Of a DNA stretch of 64,000 nucleotides, positions 7,893 to 15,865 are shown in pieces. Location of the stretch: contig CAXXHH010000003.1 of assembly GCA_963663005.2 (NCBI GenBank), forward strand, positions 496,001 through 560,000. Direction: 5' to 3'. The translations under genes were made by a program, and so were the position numbers. Positions within the stretch are counted from its first letter, which is position 1; each line of letters starts with the position of its first letter. A model generated the notes under the pieces. The model did not search any database. It worked only from the letters and a program-made list of their open reading frames with translations, and was not told where the DNA came from. This DNA comes from CAINVV01 sp963663005 (GTDB lineage Bacteria > Bacteroidota > Bacteroidia > Bacteroidales > Prolixibacteraceae).

Positions 7893-8765
7893 ATGGTTGC
7901 TTCTGAAAACAAAAACACTGCGATCTTACTGATACACTGCCCGGATCAACAAGGAATCCTGGCAGACGTCACTCAGTTTATGAATAAAAATAACGGCAAC
8001 ATCATCTACCTCGACCAGAATGTTGATCGCGCCGAGTCAATATTCTTCATGCGTGTGGAATGGGAATTGGAGCATTTTGACATCCCTCGCGAGAAGATTG
8101 CCGACTATTTTGATACGCTGATCGCGAAGAAATACAATATCACATTCACCCTTCATTTTTCTGATGAAGTACCCAGGATGGCGCTTTTCATCTCAAAAAT
8201 GTCGCATTGTATGTTCGATATTCTTTCCAGGTATATGGCCGGAGAGTGGGTCGTCAACATTCCGCTTATCATAAGCAATCACAATGACTTAAAGCCTATC
8301 GCGGATCGCTTTGGAATAGAGTTTTATTGCTTCCCGAAGAACGGAGCCAATAAAGAGGAACAGGAAGCCAAAGAAGTAGCCTTATTGAAAGAGCAAAAGA
8401 TTGATCTCATCGTGTTGGGAAGGTACATGCAAGTGCTGAGCGACAAATTCGTCTCAAACTTTCCCAACCGGATTATCAACATTCACCACTCTTTTTTGCC
8501 TGCGTTTGCCGGGGCAAAACCGTATCATGCAGCGCACGAGCGCGGAGTTAAAATTATTGGTGCAACCAGCCATTACGTAACCGCCGATCTGGATGCCGGT
8601 CCAATCATCGCACAAGACGTTGTCCGCATTTCACACGTCGACAGCATCGAGAGCCTGGTCCGCAAAGGAAGAGATCTGGAAAAAATCGTTCTTAGTGAGG
8701 CGGTCTACAAACACCTGCAACGGAAAATTCTGGTATTCAATAATCGAACCGTCATCTTCCATTAA
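7893..8765 (+). CDS. purU: Formyltetrahydrofolate deformylase
   Basis: PurU hydrolyses 10-formyl-THF to formate and THF, adjusting one-carbon pools. The 290-residue protein has an N-terminal ACT domain (about 8-85, LIHCPDQQGILADVTQFM). The formyltransferase domain follows, with NIHHSFLPAFAGAKPYHAAHERG and DAGPIIAQDVV. These contain the His/Asp catalytic set of the hydrolase type. It lies within the histidine operon on the same strand, 42 bp after hisB. Histidine synthesis releases AICAR, which is formylated with 10-formyl-THF, so the position has metabolic logic, although co-regulation is inferred. Confidence 0.93.
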   Translation: MVASENKNTAILLIHCPDQQGILADVTQFMNKNNGNIIYLDQNVDRAESIFFMRVEWELEHFDIPREKIADYFDTLIAKKYNITFTLHFSDEVPRMALFISKMSHCMFDILSRYMAGEWVVNIPLIISNHNDLKPIADRFGIEFYCFPKNGANKEEQEAKEVALLKEQKIDLIVLGRYMQVLSDKFVSNFPNRIINIHHSFLPAFAGAKPYHAAHERGVKIIGATSHYVTADLDAGPIIAQDVVRISHVDSIESLVRKGRDLEKIVLSEAVYKHLQRKILVFNNRTVIFH

Positions 8766-8859
8766 ACATCTACTTCAGAAACCTTGACTCTGCAATTAGA
8801 ATTTTTTTTCTTTTTAATCCGTGTAATCTGTGGTTAACTTGCAACAAACATCAATTAAT

Positions 8860-9402
8860 ATGAAAAATCATCTCTTCCTCCTGACCTTCGGCCTATTTTT
8901 TGTGGCCCAATCGGCCTTCGCTCAAATTCCCGTTAAGGAAGTGCCGGCCGACTATGGCTATATCGTTAAAATTGGCGATCAGATGCCACAATTTTCAACC
9001 ACCCTCACCAATGGGAAAAAGGTGTCCACGGCCGACTTTAAAGGCAAAGTGGTTATGTTGCAGTTCACCGCCAGCTGGTGCAGTGTATGCCGTAAGGAAA
9101 TGCCATTTATAGAAAGAGATATCTGGCAAAAACAAAAAAACAACAAGCAGTTTATGCTGATAGGCGTCGATCTGGATGAGCCTCTGGAGAAGGTGAAAAA
9201 ATTCCAGGAAGACATTAAGATTACCTATCCGCTGGCTCTGGATCCAGGTGGAAATATCTTCGGACTAATTGCCGAGAAAAAAGCAGGAGTCACCCGAAAT
9301 ATTATTCTTGATAAAACCGGAAAAATAGTCTATCTGACAAGACTTTACAAAGAAGACGAATTTGCCGAAATGGTTAAGGTTATCGAGACTCTTTTAAAAT
9401 GA
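8860..9402 (+). CDS. Secreted TlpA/ResA-like thioredoxin-fold protein
   Basis: This 180-residue protein has a signal peptide (about 1-21, ending AFAQ). Its thioredoxin-fold domain carries the redox motif WCSVC (Cys74, Cys77) and the typical KGKVVMLQFTASWC strand. It resembles the TlpA/peroxiredoxin-like oxidoreductases of Bacteroidota that act in the periplasm or at the outer membrane. Substrates are unknown. The ATG at 8860 is chosen because it directly begins the signal peptide; an upstream GTG at 8830 would add a non-signal extension. It interrupts the his gene order between purU and hisH, with about 80-95 bp gaps on either side. Confidence 0.85.
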   Translation: MKNHLFLLTFGLFFVAQSAFAQIPVKEVPADYGYIVKIGDQMPQFSTTLTNGKKVSTADFKGKVVMLQFTASWCSVCRKEMPFIERDIWQKQKNNKQFMLIGVDLDEPLEKVKKFQEDIKITYPLALDPGGNIFGLIAEKKAGVTRNIILDKTGKIVYLTRLYKEDEFAEMVKVIETLLK

Positions 9403-9484
9403 AATACCACAAGAAAATTTTCACCTCGACAGAAAATGACTATCAGGTATTCCATTTGGCCATTAAAAAACTAATTAATTCCAA

Positions 9485-10090
9485 ATGAAAGTTGCCATCA
9501 TCAAATATAACGCCGGAAATATCCAATCCGTGGATTATGCTTTGAGACGACTGGGGATTTCAGCCTCTGTCACGGCCGATCACGAAGAGATTAGAACCGC
9601 CGATCGGGTAATCTTTCCGGGTGTTGGCGAGGCTTCTACTACAATGGCCTATCTCCGTGCCCACGGACTGGATAATGTGATAAGAGATCTCAAACAACCA
9701 GTTCTGGGGATTTGCCTGGGATTACAGCTGATGTGCCGGCATTCGGAAGAGGGCGACACTGAATGCCTCGGCATTTTTGATGAAACAGTCAGGAAATTTG
9801 TTCTGCAGCAGGATCTCCTGCCTTCTATGAAAATTCCTCATATGGGGTGGAATACCATTACAGATCTGAAAAGCGATCTTTTTGATCCGTCAATTAGTGG
9901 GGAATATTGCTACTTCGTCCATTCCTTTTACGCCACCACAGGCAACGATACGGCTGCAATCTGCCACTACCCTGCCCCATTTAGCGCCGCGCTACAGAAA
10001 AATAATTTTTATGCCGTTCAGTTTCATCCTGAAAAAAGTGGCGCCGTTGGAGCCAAAATATTGGAAAACTTTCTTCATCTTACTATCTGA
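9485..10090 (+). CDS. hisH: Imidazole glycerol phosphate synthase, glutamine amidotransferase subunit
   Basis: HisH releases ammonia from glutamine and passes it to HisF. The 201-residue class I amidotransferase shows the nucleophile motif GICLGLQLM (Cys near residue 79). It also shows the His-Glu pair in VQFHPEKSGAVG near the C-terminus, and YFVHSFYA. It is 2 bp upstream of hisA and clearly cotranscribed with hisA-hisF-hisIE. Confidence 0.96.
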   Translation: MKVAIIKYNAGNIQSVDYALRRLGISASVTADHEEIRTADRVIFPGVGEASTTMAYLRAHGLDNVIRDLKQPVLGICLGLQLMCRHSEEGDTECLGIFDETVRKFVLQQDLLPSMKIPHMGWNTITDLKSDLFDPSISGEYCYFVHSFYATTGNDTAAICHYPAPFSAALQKNNFYAVQFHPEKSGAVGAKILENFLHLTI

Positions 10091-10092
10091 TC

Positions 10093-10824
10093 ATGCGAAT
10101 CCAAATCATCCCGGCTATTGATATCATTGACGGCAAATGCGTTAGACTCTCTCAGGGCGACTACAACCGAAAGACTGTCTACAATGAGGATCCGCTCGAG
10201 GTGGCTAAAATGTTCGAATCATTCGGCATCCGTCGCCTGCACCTCGTTGATCTGGACGGCGCCAAGGCTCACCACATCGTCAATTACAAAATATTGGAAC
10301 GAATCGCTGTTCATACCAATTTAGTGATCGATTTCGGCGGCGGACTAAAAAGCGACAAGGATCTGGAAATTGCGTTTGAAGCCGGGGCAAATATGATTAC
10401 CGGCGGAAGTATCGCCGTAAAATCACCCGAAACGATGATCAGCTGGATCGAAAATTACGGTTCGGACAGAATCATTCTGGGGGCGGATGTATCGGACAGA
10501 AAAATTGCCGTCTCCGGTTGGACTGAAGATAGTGGCATCGATCTTTTCTCGTTCATCAACCAGTGGGAAGCAAAGGGAATTGATAAAATTATAAGTACCG
10601 ACATCAGTCGCGACGGAATGCTGCAAGGTTCATCAATCGGACTTTATCAGGAAATAATGCAGAAAAACCCTGGAATCTATCTTATTGCCAGCGGCGGAGT
10701 TGGCTCAGTCCAGGATGTTCTGGATCTTGCCAAAATTGGAGTACCTGCCGTTATCGTAGGCAAAGCAATCTATGAGGGAATGATCTCTCCGGATGAGATA
10801 CGTCAAATAAACGCGGCTGAATAA
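10093..10824 (+). CDS. hisA: ProFAR isomerase
   Basis: This TIM-barrel isomerase of 243 residues performs the Amadori rearrangement of ProFAR to PRFAR. The catalytic Asp is in IPAIDIIDGKCVRLSQGDY near the N-terminus. The phosphate-binding Gly motifs appear as DFGGGLKSDKD and IASGGVGSVQDV, and the second acid is in STDISRDGM. It starts 2 bp after hisH and ends 15 bp before hisF. Confidence 0.96.
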   Translation: MRIQIIPAIDIIDGKCVRLSQGDYNRKTVYNEDPLEVAKMFESFGIRRLHLVDLDGAKAHHIVNYKILERIAVHTNLVIDFGGGLKSDKDLEIAFEAGANMITGGSIAVKSPETMISWIENYGSDRIILGADVSDRKIAVSGWTEDSGIDLFSFINQWEAKGIDKIISTDISRDGMLQGSSIGLYQEIMQKNPGIYLIASGGVGSVQDVLDLAKIGVPAVIVGKAIYEGMISPDEIRQINAAE

Positions 10825-10839
10825 TTACAAAAAAATAGC

Positions 10840-11592
10840 ATGCTAAGCAAACGAATCATTCCCTGTCTGGATATCCGAAACGGTCAAACGGTAAAAGGGA
10901 TCAATTTTGTCGATATCCGCGAAGTCGGGGACCCCGTTGAAATGGGGAAAATATATTCAGACCAGGGCGCCGACGAACTCGTTTTTCTGGATATTACCGC
11001 TACTCACGAAGGACGAAAAACATTTGTCGAGCTGGTAAAACGCATTGCATATAATCTCAATATTCCATTCACCGTCGGCGGCGGTATCAGCGAGCTTAAG
11101 GATGCAGATGCTTTGCTTGCCGCAGGAGCTGACAAGATCTCAATCAATTCGTCTGCTATTAAGAATCCAAAGCTGATCGACGATTTAGCCCTCCATTTTG
11201 GTAGCCAGTTTGTGGTGGTTGCCATCGACGCGCGCGAAGAGAATAACCATTGGGAAGCTACTATTCACGGTGGACGAATACCTACCGGGAAAGAGCTCTT
11301 TTCATGGGCGAAGGAGGCAGAAAACAGGGGTGCCGGCGAAATTCTGTTCACCTCCATGAACCACGACGGAACGAAGAATGGATTTGCCAATAAAGCACTG
11401 GCTCATCTGGCTGAACTGTTGACAATTCCTCTAATCGCCTCAGGCGGTGCTGGTTCAATGAACCATTTTGTCGACCTTTTCAATGAAGGTAAAGCCGACG
11501 CTGGACTGGCAGCCAGCATTTTCCACTTCGGGGAAATTACCATTCCGGATTTAAAGAGCTATCTTCGCGGCAACGGAATTGCAATCAGATAA
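10840..11592 (+). CDS. hisF: Imidazole glycerol phosphate synthase, cyclase subunit
   Basis: HisF is the TIM-barrel cyclase that uses HisH-derived ammonia to form IGP and AICAR. The 250-residue protein has the catalytic IPCLDIRNGQTVKGINF (Asp in strand 1) and the phosphate sites TVGGGISELKDAD and ASGGAGSMNH. The second catalytic Asp region is TSMNHDGTKNGF. In this last motif most homologues read SMDxDGTKxGY, so Asn replaces the usual first Asp. The Asp before GT is retained. Confidence 0.95.
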   Translation: MLSKRIIPCLDIRNGQTVKGINFVDIREVGDPVEMGKIYSDQGADELVFLDITATHEGRKTFVELVKRIAYNLNIPFTVGGGISELKDADALLAAGADKISINSSAIKNPKLIDDLALHFGSQFVVVAIDAREENNHWEATIHGGRIPTGKELFSWAKEAENRGAGEILFTSMNHDGTKNGFANKALAHLAELLTIPLIASGGAGSMNHFVDLFNEGKADAGLAASIFHFGEITIPDLKSYLRGNGIAIR

Positions 11593-11649
11593 CAATCGAT
11601 TTTGGATCTTCGATTGCGCTCTAATGACAATCAGTAAAATAGTAAATCA

Positions 11650-12249
11650 ATGACACTCAATTTTAATAAAGAAGAAAGCGGCCTAATTCCTGCAATCATC
11701 CAGGATCAGCATTCCAACAAAGTTTTAATGCTTGGATTCATGGATAAGGAAGCTTACGAAAAAACCGTCCAAAGCGGTCAGGTTACTTTTTACAGCCGTA
11801 CCCGGAAGCGCCTCTGGACCAAAGGCGAGGAATCCGGTAATTTCTTAAACGTCGTCTCAATTACCGCAGATTGCGACGAAGATACGCTGCTGATTAAGGC
11901 TATCCCGGTAGGGCCTGTATGTCATACGGGCGCCGATACGTGCTGGGAAGAACCTAATCCGACGGATGATTTCTACTTCCTCAAAACGTTGGAGAATTTT
12001 ATAGCAAAGCGGAAAGCTGAAATGCCTAAAGGTTCCTACACGACTTCTCTTTTTGAATCCGGAACGGCGAAAATCGCCCAAAAGGTCGGTGAAGAAGCTG
12101 TAGAAACAGTCATCGAGGCAATGGCCAACAACGATGAGCGACTCATCTATGAGGCATCAGACCTGGTCTACCATCTGATCGTGCTGCTTGCTCACAAAGG
12201 ATATTCGCTGTCAGACCTGGCAACTGAGCTTAAAAAGCGGCACAAATGA
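11650..12249 (+). CDS. hisI: Bifunctional phosphoribosyl-AMP cyclohydrolase / phosphoribosyl-ATP pyrophosphatase
   Basis: This 199-residue HisIE fusion catalyses steps 2 and 3. The N-terminal cyclohydrolase (about 1-100) has FYSRTRKRLWTKGEESGN and the metal/Cys signature DCDEDTLL...CHTGADTCW. The C-terminal MazG-like pyrophosphatase (about 110-199) has KVGEEAVETVIEA and EASDLVYHLIVLL with its acidic Mg-binding residues. The stop codon overlaps the ATG of the following amidase gene (ATGA). Confidence 0.95.
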   Translation: MTLNFNKEESGLIPAIIQDQHSNKVLMLGFMDKEAYEKTVQSGQVTFYSRTRKRLWTKGEESGNFLNVVSITADCDEDTLLIKAIPVGPVCHTGADTCWEEPNPTDDFYFLKTLENFIAKRKAEMPKGSYTTSLFESGTAKIAQKVGEEAVETVIEAMANNDERLIYEASDLVYHLIVLLAHKGYSLSDLATELKKRHK

Positions 12250-13091
12250 AAACCATACTAATCACCATCGCTTTACTTATTTCCTTCGCTGCTGCAGTTG
12301 CTGCAGAACCGGAAATATCTAAAATGGATCAGGCTATCCTGAAAGCCAAGCTGGGAAAATTCTCGAAAGATAGCGCACTTCCGATGGGAGATCTGGTTCT
12401 AAAAATCGGATTCGATTTCCTGAATACACCGTATGTGGCCAAAACCCTTGACAAGACCAAAGAAGAAAAATTAGTGATAAATCTGCATCAGCTGGACTGC
12501 ACAACATTCGCCGAAAACTGCCTGGCTCTGGCGCGTACGATAAAGAGTGAAAATCCTTCTGTTGCGTCTTTTTGTTCTGAATTGGAAAAAATTCGCTACA
12601 GAAATGGCAAAATGGACGGATATGCCAGTCGGCTGCACTATTTCTGCGAATGGATTTCGGATAATGAGACAAAACATATTGTGAAGGCCATGGCATCAGA
12701 AATGGGCGGTCAGCCTCTCCCAGTCAATCTGAACTTCATGAGCACCCACCCAAAAGAATACCCTCAGTTACTCGATGATCCCGCAACTACGGATCAAATC
12801 CAAAAAATCGAAGCAAAAGTTTCAGCTCAAAAATTCTATTACATCCCGACTGAACAGTTTCAAAGTATTGAAGGGAAAGTCATGGACGGAGATATCGTTA
12901 CTATAACAACCTCAATTCCAGGCATTGATGTCCTGCATGTAGGCATCCTGCTTAAGAAAGAGGGCCGGGTATATATGCTCCATGCCTCATCATCCGTTAT
13001 GAAGGTCACAGTTAGTTCGGAACCATTCACCCAATATCTGTCCAAGAGCAAGAAAGCAACCGGCGCGATGATTGCCAGACCAATTGACTGA
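12246..13091 (+). CDS. DUF1460 family peptidoglycan amidase-like protein
   Basis: This 281-residue exported protein (signal peptide about 1-20) belongs to the DUF1460 family. That is an NlpC/P60-like Cys-His fold whose characterised members are N-acetylmuramoyl-L-alanine amidases. The likely nucleophile is in LHQLDCTTFAENCLAL, and the catalytic His in GIDVLHVGILLKK. It is translationally coupled to hisIE by an ATGA overlap and probably ends the his transcript. A role in cell-wall turnover is inferred from the family; no link to histidine is visible. Confidence 0.85.
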   Translation: MKTILITIALLISFAAAVAAEPEISKMDQAILKAKLGKFSKDSALPMGDLVLKIGFDFLNTPYVAKTLDKTKEEKLVINLHQLDCTTFAENCLALARTIKSENPSVASFCSELEKIRYRNGKMDGYASRLHYFCEWISDNETKHIVKAMASEMGGQPLPVNLNFMSTHPKEYPQLLDDPATTDQIQKIEAKVSAQKFYYIPTEQFQSIEGKVMDGDIVTITTSIPGIDVLHVGILLKKEGRVYMLHASSSVMKVTVSSEPFTQYLSKSKKATGAMIARPID

Positions 13092-13191
13092 ACGGTTTCT
13101 TAACTAATTGTTAAATCGCCATTCGTACCGAAACTTTAGTTAGCTATTTCTGTATCCACTTGTATAATTAAATCATAAAAAAAATCAGAAT

Positions 13192-13818
13192 ATGGCTCTC
13201 TTAAAACAATTGAATAAGCGATACGCAACAAAAAAATTCGACCCTACAAAAAAATTGAAGGCTGAAGATTTGGCAACATTACTGGAGTCAATCCGCCTTT
13301 CAGCCTCATCATACGGACTCCAGGCATACAAAGTACTGGTTGTGGAGAATGAAGATATCCGCAAAAAACTACGTGCTGCAGCCTGGGATCAATCACAAAT
13401 TACAGATGCTTCTCAACTCTTGATTTTTGCAGTTGAGACAGATTTTGACGAATCCGGTGTGGATCGTTTCGTTGAACTTACCGCCAAAACACGAAATCTG
13501 GAGGTAAGCAGTCTGGCCGGTTATGCGGATATGATGAAAGGTTCTTTCAAACAACCGAAGGAGGTATCGCAAAGTTGGCTAACCCGCCAGCTCTACATTG
13601 CGTTGGGCTTTGGGCTTGTCGCCGCCGCCGAATTGGATATTGACAGTTGTCCGATGGAAGGCTTTGACACCGCTCAGTTTGACGAAATCCTCGGACTGAA
13701 AGAAAAAAACCTGCATTCAGTTGTCGTTCTGACAGTTGGCTATCGTGCAGCTGATGATTATTATCAAAACTTCGCAAAAGTAAGACGACCGAAAGAGGAA
13801 CTCTTCATACACATCTAA
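13192..13818 (+). CDS. NAD(P)H-dependent nitroreductase family flavoprotein
   Basis: This 208-residue FMN-binding oxidoreductase is of the NfsB type. It begins LLKQLNKRYATKKFDPTKKL, where RYATKxFD contacts the FMN phosphate. SASSYGLQAYK and the C-terminal GYRAADDYYQNFAKVRRPKEELF are also typical of the NfsB subgroup. Such enzymes reduce nitro compounds, quinones or pteridines; the physiological substrate cannot be told. It stands alone between the his operon and a REP element and has its own terminator. Confidence 0.9.
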   Translation: MALLKQLNKRYATKKFDPTKKLKAEDLATLLESIRLSASSYGLQAYKVLVVENEDIRKKLRAAAWDQSQITDASQLLIFAVETDFDESGVDRFVELTAKTRNLEVSSLAGYADMMKGSFKQPKEVSQSWLTRQLYIALGFGLVAAAELDIDSCPMEGFDTAQFDEILGLKEKNLHSVVVLTVGYRAADDYYQNFAKVRRPKEELFIHI

Positions 13819-13847
13819 TTTCAGGAAATTGACTGGTTAAATAAAAC

Positions 13848-13892
13848 AGGAATCCCCTTTGACATCATCGCCAAAGGGGATTCCTATTTTAT
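13848..13892 (+). terminator. Terminator of the nitroreductase gene
   Basis: A perfect 13-bp stem (13848-13860 with 13873-13885) with a 12-nt loop is followed by ATTTTATT. Confidence 0.85.
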
Positions 13893-14055
13893 TGCTATTT
13901 ATTACTCAGATGCAGTGAATGTAGTTTGGAGTGAGAATTTAAGCTGCAGGTTTGATGCGCTCAATAATCGAATAAGCCAGATTGAAATAGATAGGATTAG
14001 GACTTAAAATCCACTCTGGATTGCATATAGGTAGACTAACAATCCAATACGCTGT

Positions 14056-14172
14056 GATCCCGGTAGGGATCGCATGTGGGTAGAAAACATGATCCCTGAG
14101 ACAATCCCGTCCCGGATGGGACGGCATCCCTTGGAAGCCACATTTCTACCCACATTATGTTCCTAACGGAAC
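14056..14172. repeat. Three-hairpin REP element, copy 1 (3' side of transposase)
   Basis: The element is made of nested palindromes. Hairpin A is GATCCC/GGGATC at 14056-14071. A perfect 13-bp outer arm (ATGTGGGTAGAAA at 14074-14086 with its complement at 14143-14155) encloses hairpin B (CCGTCCC/GGGACGG, 14107-14124). Hairpin C (GTTCC/GGAAC) is at 14159-14172. The same layout occurs on the other side of the transposase gene. Confidence 0.85.
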
Positions 14173-14180
14173 TACAACCT

Positions 14181-14648
14181 TCATTCGTATTCCACTGGAA
14201 TAAAAAGATATCTCTCATCAAAATCAATCTCAAATTTTTCCAAAAATTCTTGATACTCTTCGATAAACGTTTTTTTTCGATGATGTAATTCTTGATTTCT
14301 TATGTAGTCAATGACGCAATTCACACTCGACTTATTATAGGAAAAGGCACCATATCCTTCCTGCCAAGAAAAACGGCTGTTGAGTAGCCCTTTGCTATTT
14401 ATCCATTTGGATGTATCTCCTTTCACATCTTGCATAAGATCAGACAAAGATTGTGTCGGCCTCATTCCAAAAAATAAATGAACATGATCTGGCATTCCAT
14501 TAATTGCCAATAACCTATGACCATTATTTTGAATTATCCCAGTAATATATTTGTATACCTCCTCTTTCCATGATTGCCTTATGATACAATCCCGGTTTCG
14601 GACCGAAAATACAGCATGAATATGCAACTGAGTGTAAGTATTTGCCAT
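14181..14648 (-). CDS. REP-associated tyrosine transposase (IS200/IS605 Y1 superfamily)
   Basis: This 155-residue single-domain Y1 HUH transposase has the early HIHAVFSVRNR strand, the HUH motif in MPDHVHLFF, and helices ending in SYNKSSVNCVIDYIRNQELHHRK. The expected catalytic Tyr lies in FSYNKSS or VIDYIRNQ. Such enzymes cleave single-stranded hairpin DNA; the domesticated RAYT branch is tied to REP palindromes, exactly as here. The coding 3' end contains its own small palindrome (ATTCC/GGAAT, 14189-14201). No second gene (tnpB) is present. It appears intact. Confidence 0.9.
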   Translation of the reverse strand: MANTYTQLHIHAVFSVRNRDCIIRQSWKEEVYKYITGIIQNNGHRLLAINGMPDHVHLFFGMRPTQSLSDLMQDVKGDTSKWINSKGLLNSRFSWQEGYGAFSYNKSSVNCVIDYIRNQELHHRKKTFIEEYQEFLEKFEIDFDERYLFIPVEYE

Positions 14649-14746
14649 TCTTCAAAGGATTACTGGTACAAACCAATAAGTTACCCCGAAAGAATGGATA
14701 ATAGAAATGCCATCTTCATTTAAAAAGGTTCAAATCTTGACAAAAG

Positions 14747-14865
14747 ATATGCCGGAGGCATATTATGTGGGTAGAAAATCGACAATTGGCAATTATTCCG
14801 TCCCGTCCGGGACGGAATGGGCTATCAATCATTCATTTCTACCAACATTGTATACCTCCGGTATA
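14747..14865. repeat. Three-hairpin REP element, copy 2 (5' side of transposase)
   Basis: It has the same architecture as copy 1 with different stems. Hairpin A is ATATGCC/GGCATAT (14747-14763). The outer arm ATGTGGGTAGAAA at 14765-14777 pairs with 14836-14848 (one mismatch). Hairpin B is a 10-bp stem at 14795-14818. Hairpin C is TATACC/GGTATA (14851-14865). Only the outer arm and the CCGTCCC core are conserved in sequence; A and C are conserved in shape. Confidence 0.85.
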
Positions 14866-14929
14866 TTAATTTTCAAAATTTATCCAGATTTTTCTTATCA
14901 CATCATCCTTTCATCAAAATAATTCCAAC

Positions 14930-15349
14930 TCAAACCGCCTTAACAATATTCCATACCCAGTTGACCAAAATCAAAGCAATGGCGGGAATTGCAACCCATC
15001 TGCGGCGCAGCGTGTTTTCAAAAAGTTGAAAAGAATGGATCAGGGTCGATTTTTTTAGCACTAAATCATACGCAATCCAGAAAGGCACAATAAGAAGGAC
15101 GGCAAAAATAAAATAGCCTAACGGATTCCAGTACAGACCTCCCGCCAGGTCACCATTCATCAAAGCAAGCACGGAGCGCGTGGATCCGCACGATGGACAA
15201 GGAATATGCGCGAAACGATGAATTGGACACAAATCAAACTTTGTACCTATCTCTTCGGGTTTGAGCCGGCCTATGAGTGCAATCCAAACATAACTGATCG
15301 CACAAGCCAGCGTCATTGACAGATAAAATCGATTACGGTTCAGTGGCAT
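14930..15349 (-). CDS. DUF2752 family membrane protein
   Basis: This 139-residue protein has the family signature CPxH...PCPSCGSTRSV (LCPIHRFAHIPCPSCGSTRS) between membrane segments. Hydrophobic helices lie near residues 10-30, 75-95 and 120-138. Its function is unknown. The ATG shares a base with the stop of the TM2-domain gene upstream on the same strand, so the two are translationally coupled, a pairing found widely in Bacteroidota. Confidence 0.85.
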   Translation of the reverse strand: MPLNRNRFYLSMTLACAISYVWIALIGRLKPEEIGTKFDLCPIHRFAHIPCPSCGSTRSVLALMNGDLAGGLYWNPLGYFIFAVLLIVPFWIAYDLVLKKSTLIHSFQLFENTLRRRWVAIPAIALILVNWVWNIVKAV

Positions 15350-15687
15350 TAATAAATCGCCATCATCAGCTTTTCGGTATTCTTTCTGCGGGTTATTCCC
15401 ATGATAATTACCCAGTCGACCAGCATCCAGATTCCAAATCCGCCACAGGTAAGCAATTTCAAAACTCCGAGCCCGGTATCACCAATCATAAATCTGTCGA
15501 CTGCCAAAGGACCGGTAATCAGAGAAACAATCAAAATAATAACCGGGTCGTTAAACTGCATGAACTGCAGCATTCTCCACTTTGATTCATCCATGGCAAT
15601 CATCCGTTCCCGGATATGATACATCTGATGATCTTCTAAATACTTTGAGTTAGCCATCAAAAACAGATCAACCGTTTGAGCATCCAT
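15349..15687 (-). CDS. TM2 domain-containing membrane protein
   Basis: This 112-residue protein has a soluble helical N-terminus (about 1-45) and a TM2 domain. The domain contains two hydrophobic helices joined by a short loop with the characteristic PLAVDRFMIGDTGLGVLKLL and FGIWMLVDWVII sequences. The start at 15687 is preferred. The frame stays open further upstream, but there it runs through an inverted repeat, and MDAQTVDLF is the natural family start. It is coupled to the downstream DUF2752 gene. Function is unknown. Confidence 0.85.
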   Translation of the reverse strand: MDAQTVDLFLMANSKYLEDHQMYHIRERMIAMDESKWRMLQFMQFNDPVIILIVSLITGPLAVDRFMIGDTGLGVLKLLTCGGFGIWMLVDWVIIMGITRRKNTEKLMMAIY

Positions 15688-15748
15688 CTTGTTAGTTTTT
15701 TTTAAATAAGACTTCGAATCTGATTTAAAATTACAAAAAGAAGGCATA

Positions 15749-15865
15749 AGAAAAGATAAAAGTGAAAAGATAAAAGTGAAAAATTCAGGAGGACATCCTC
15801 CATTTCCATTCTCCCTGCTCCGTCCTCCATTTTTCACTTTTCGTTCTTCACTTTTCACTTCTCCC
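15749..15865. repeat. Long word-type inverted repeat overlapping the msrBA 3' end
   Basis: The left arm (15749-15796) consists of GAAAAGATAAAAGTG-like words ending GGAGGACATCC. The right arm (15821-15865) reads as its approximate reverse complement, including GTCCTCC and CACTTTTCACTT. The right arm runs into the last codons of msrBA, which stop at 15848. Confidence 0.7.

Larger units (their letters stand above)
14056..14865. mobile_element. RAYT transposase unit bounded by paired REP elements
   Basis: The two three-hairpin elements lie in the same orientation and bracket the Y1 transposase gene, making an approximately 0.8-kb unit. No target-site duplication is expected for HUH transposases. 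It lies between two strong gene ends and disrupts nothing visible. Confidence 0.7.

Noticed and set aside
8800..8840. ATCCGTGTAATCTGTGG-like stretch before the TlpA gene considered as an RNA element
   Set aside because: It does not fold convincingly. It looks like another dispersed intergenic word rather than a defined RNA.
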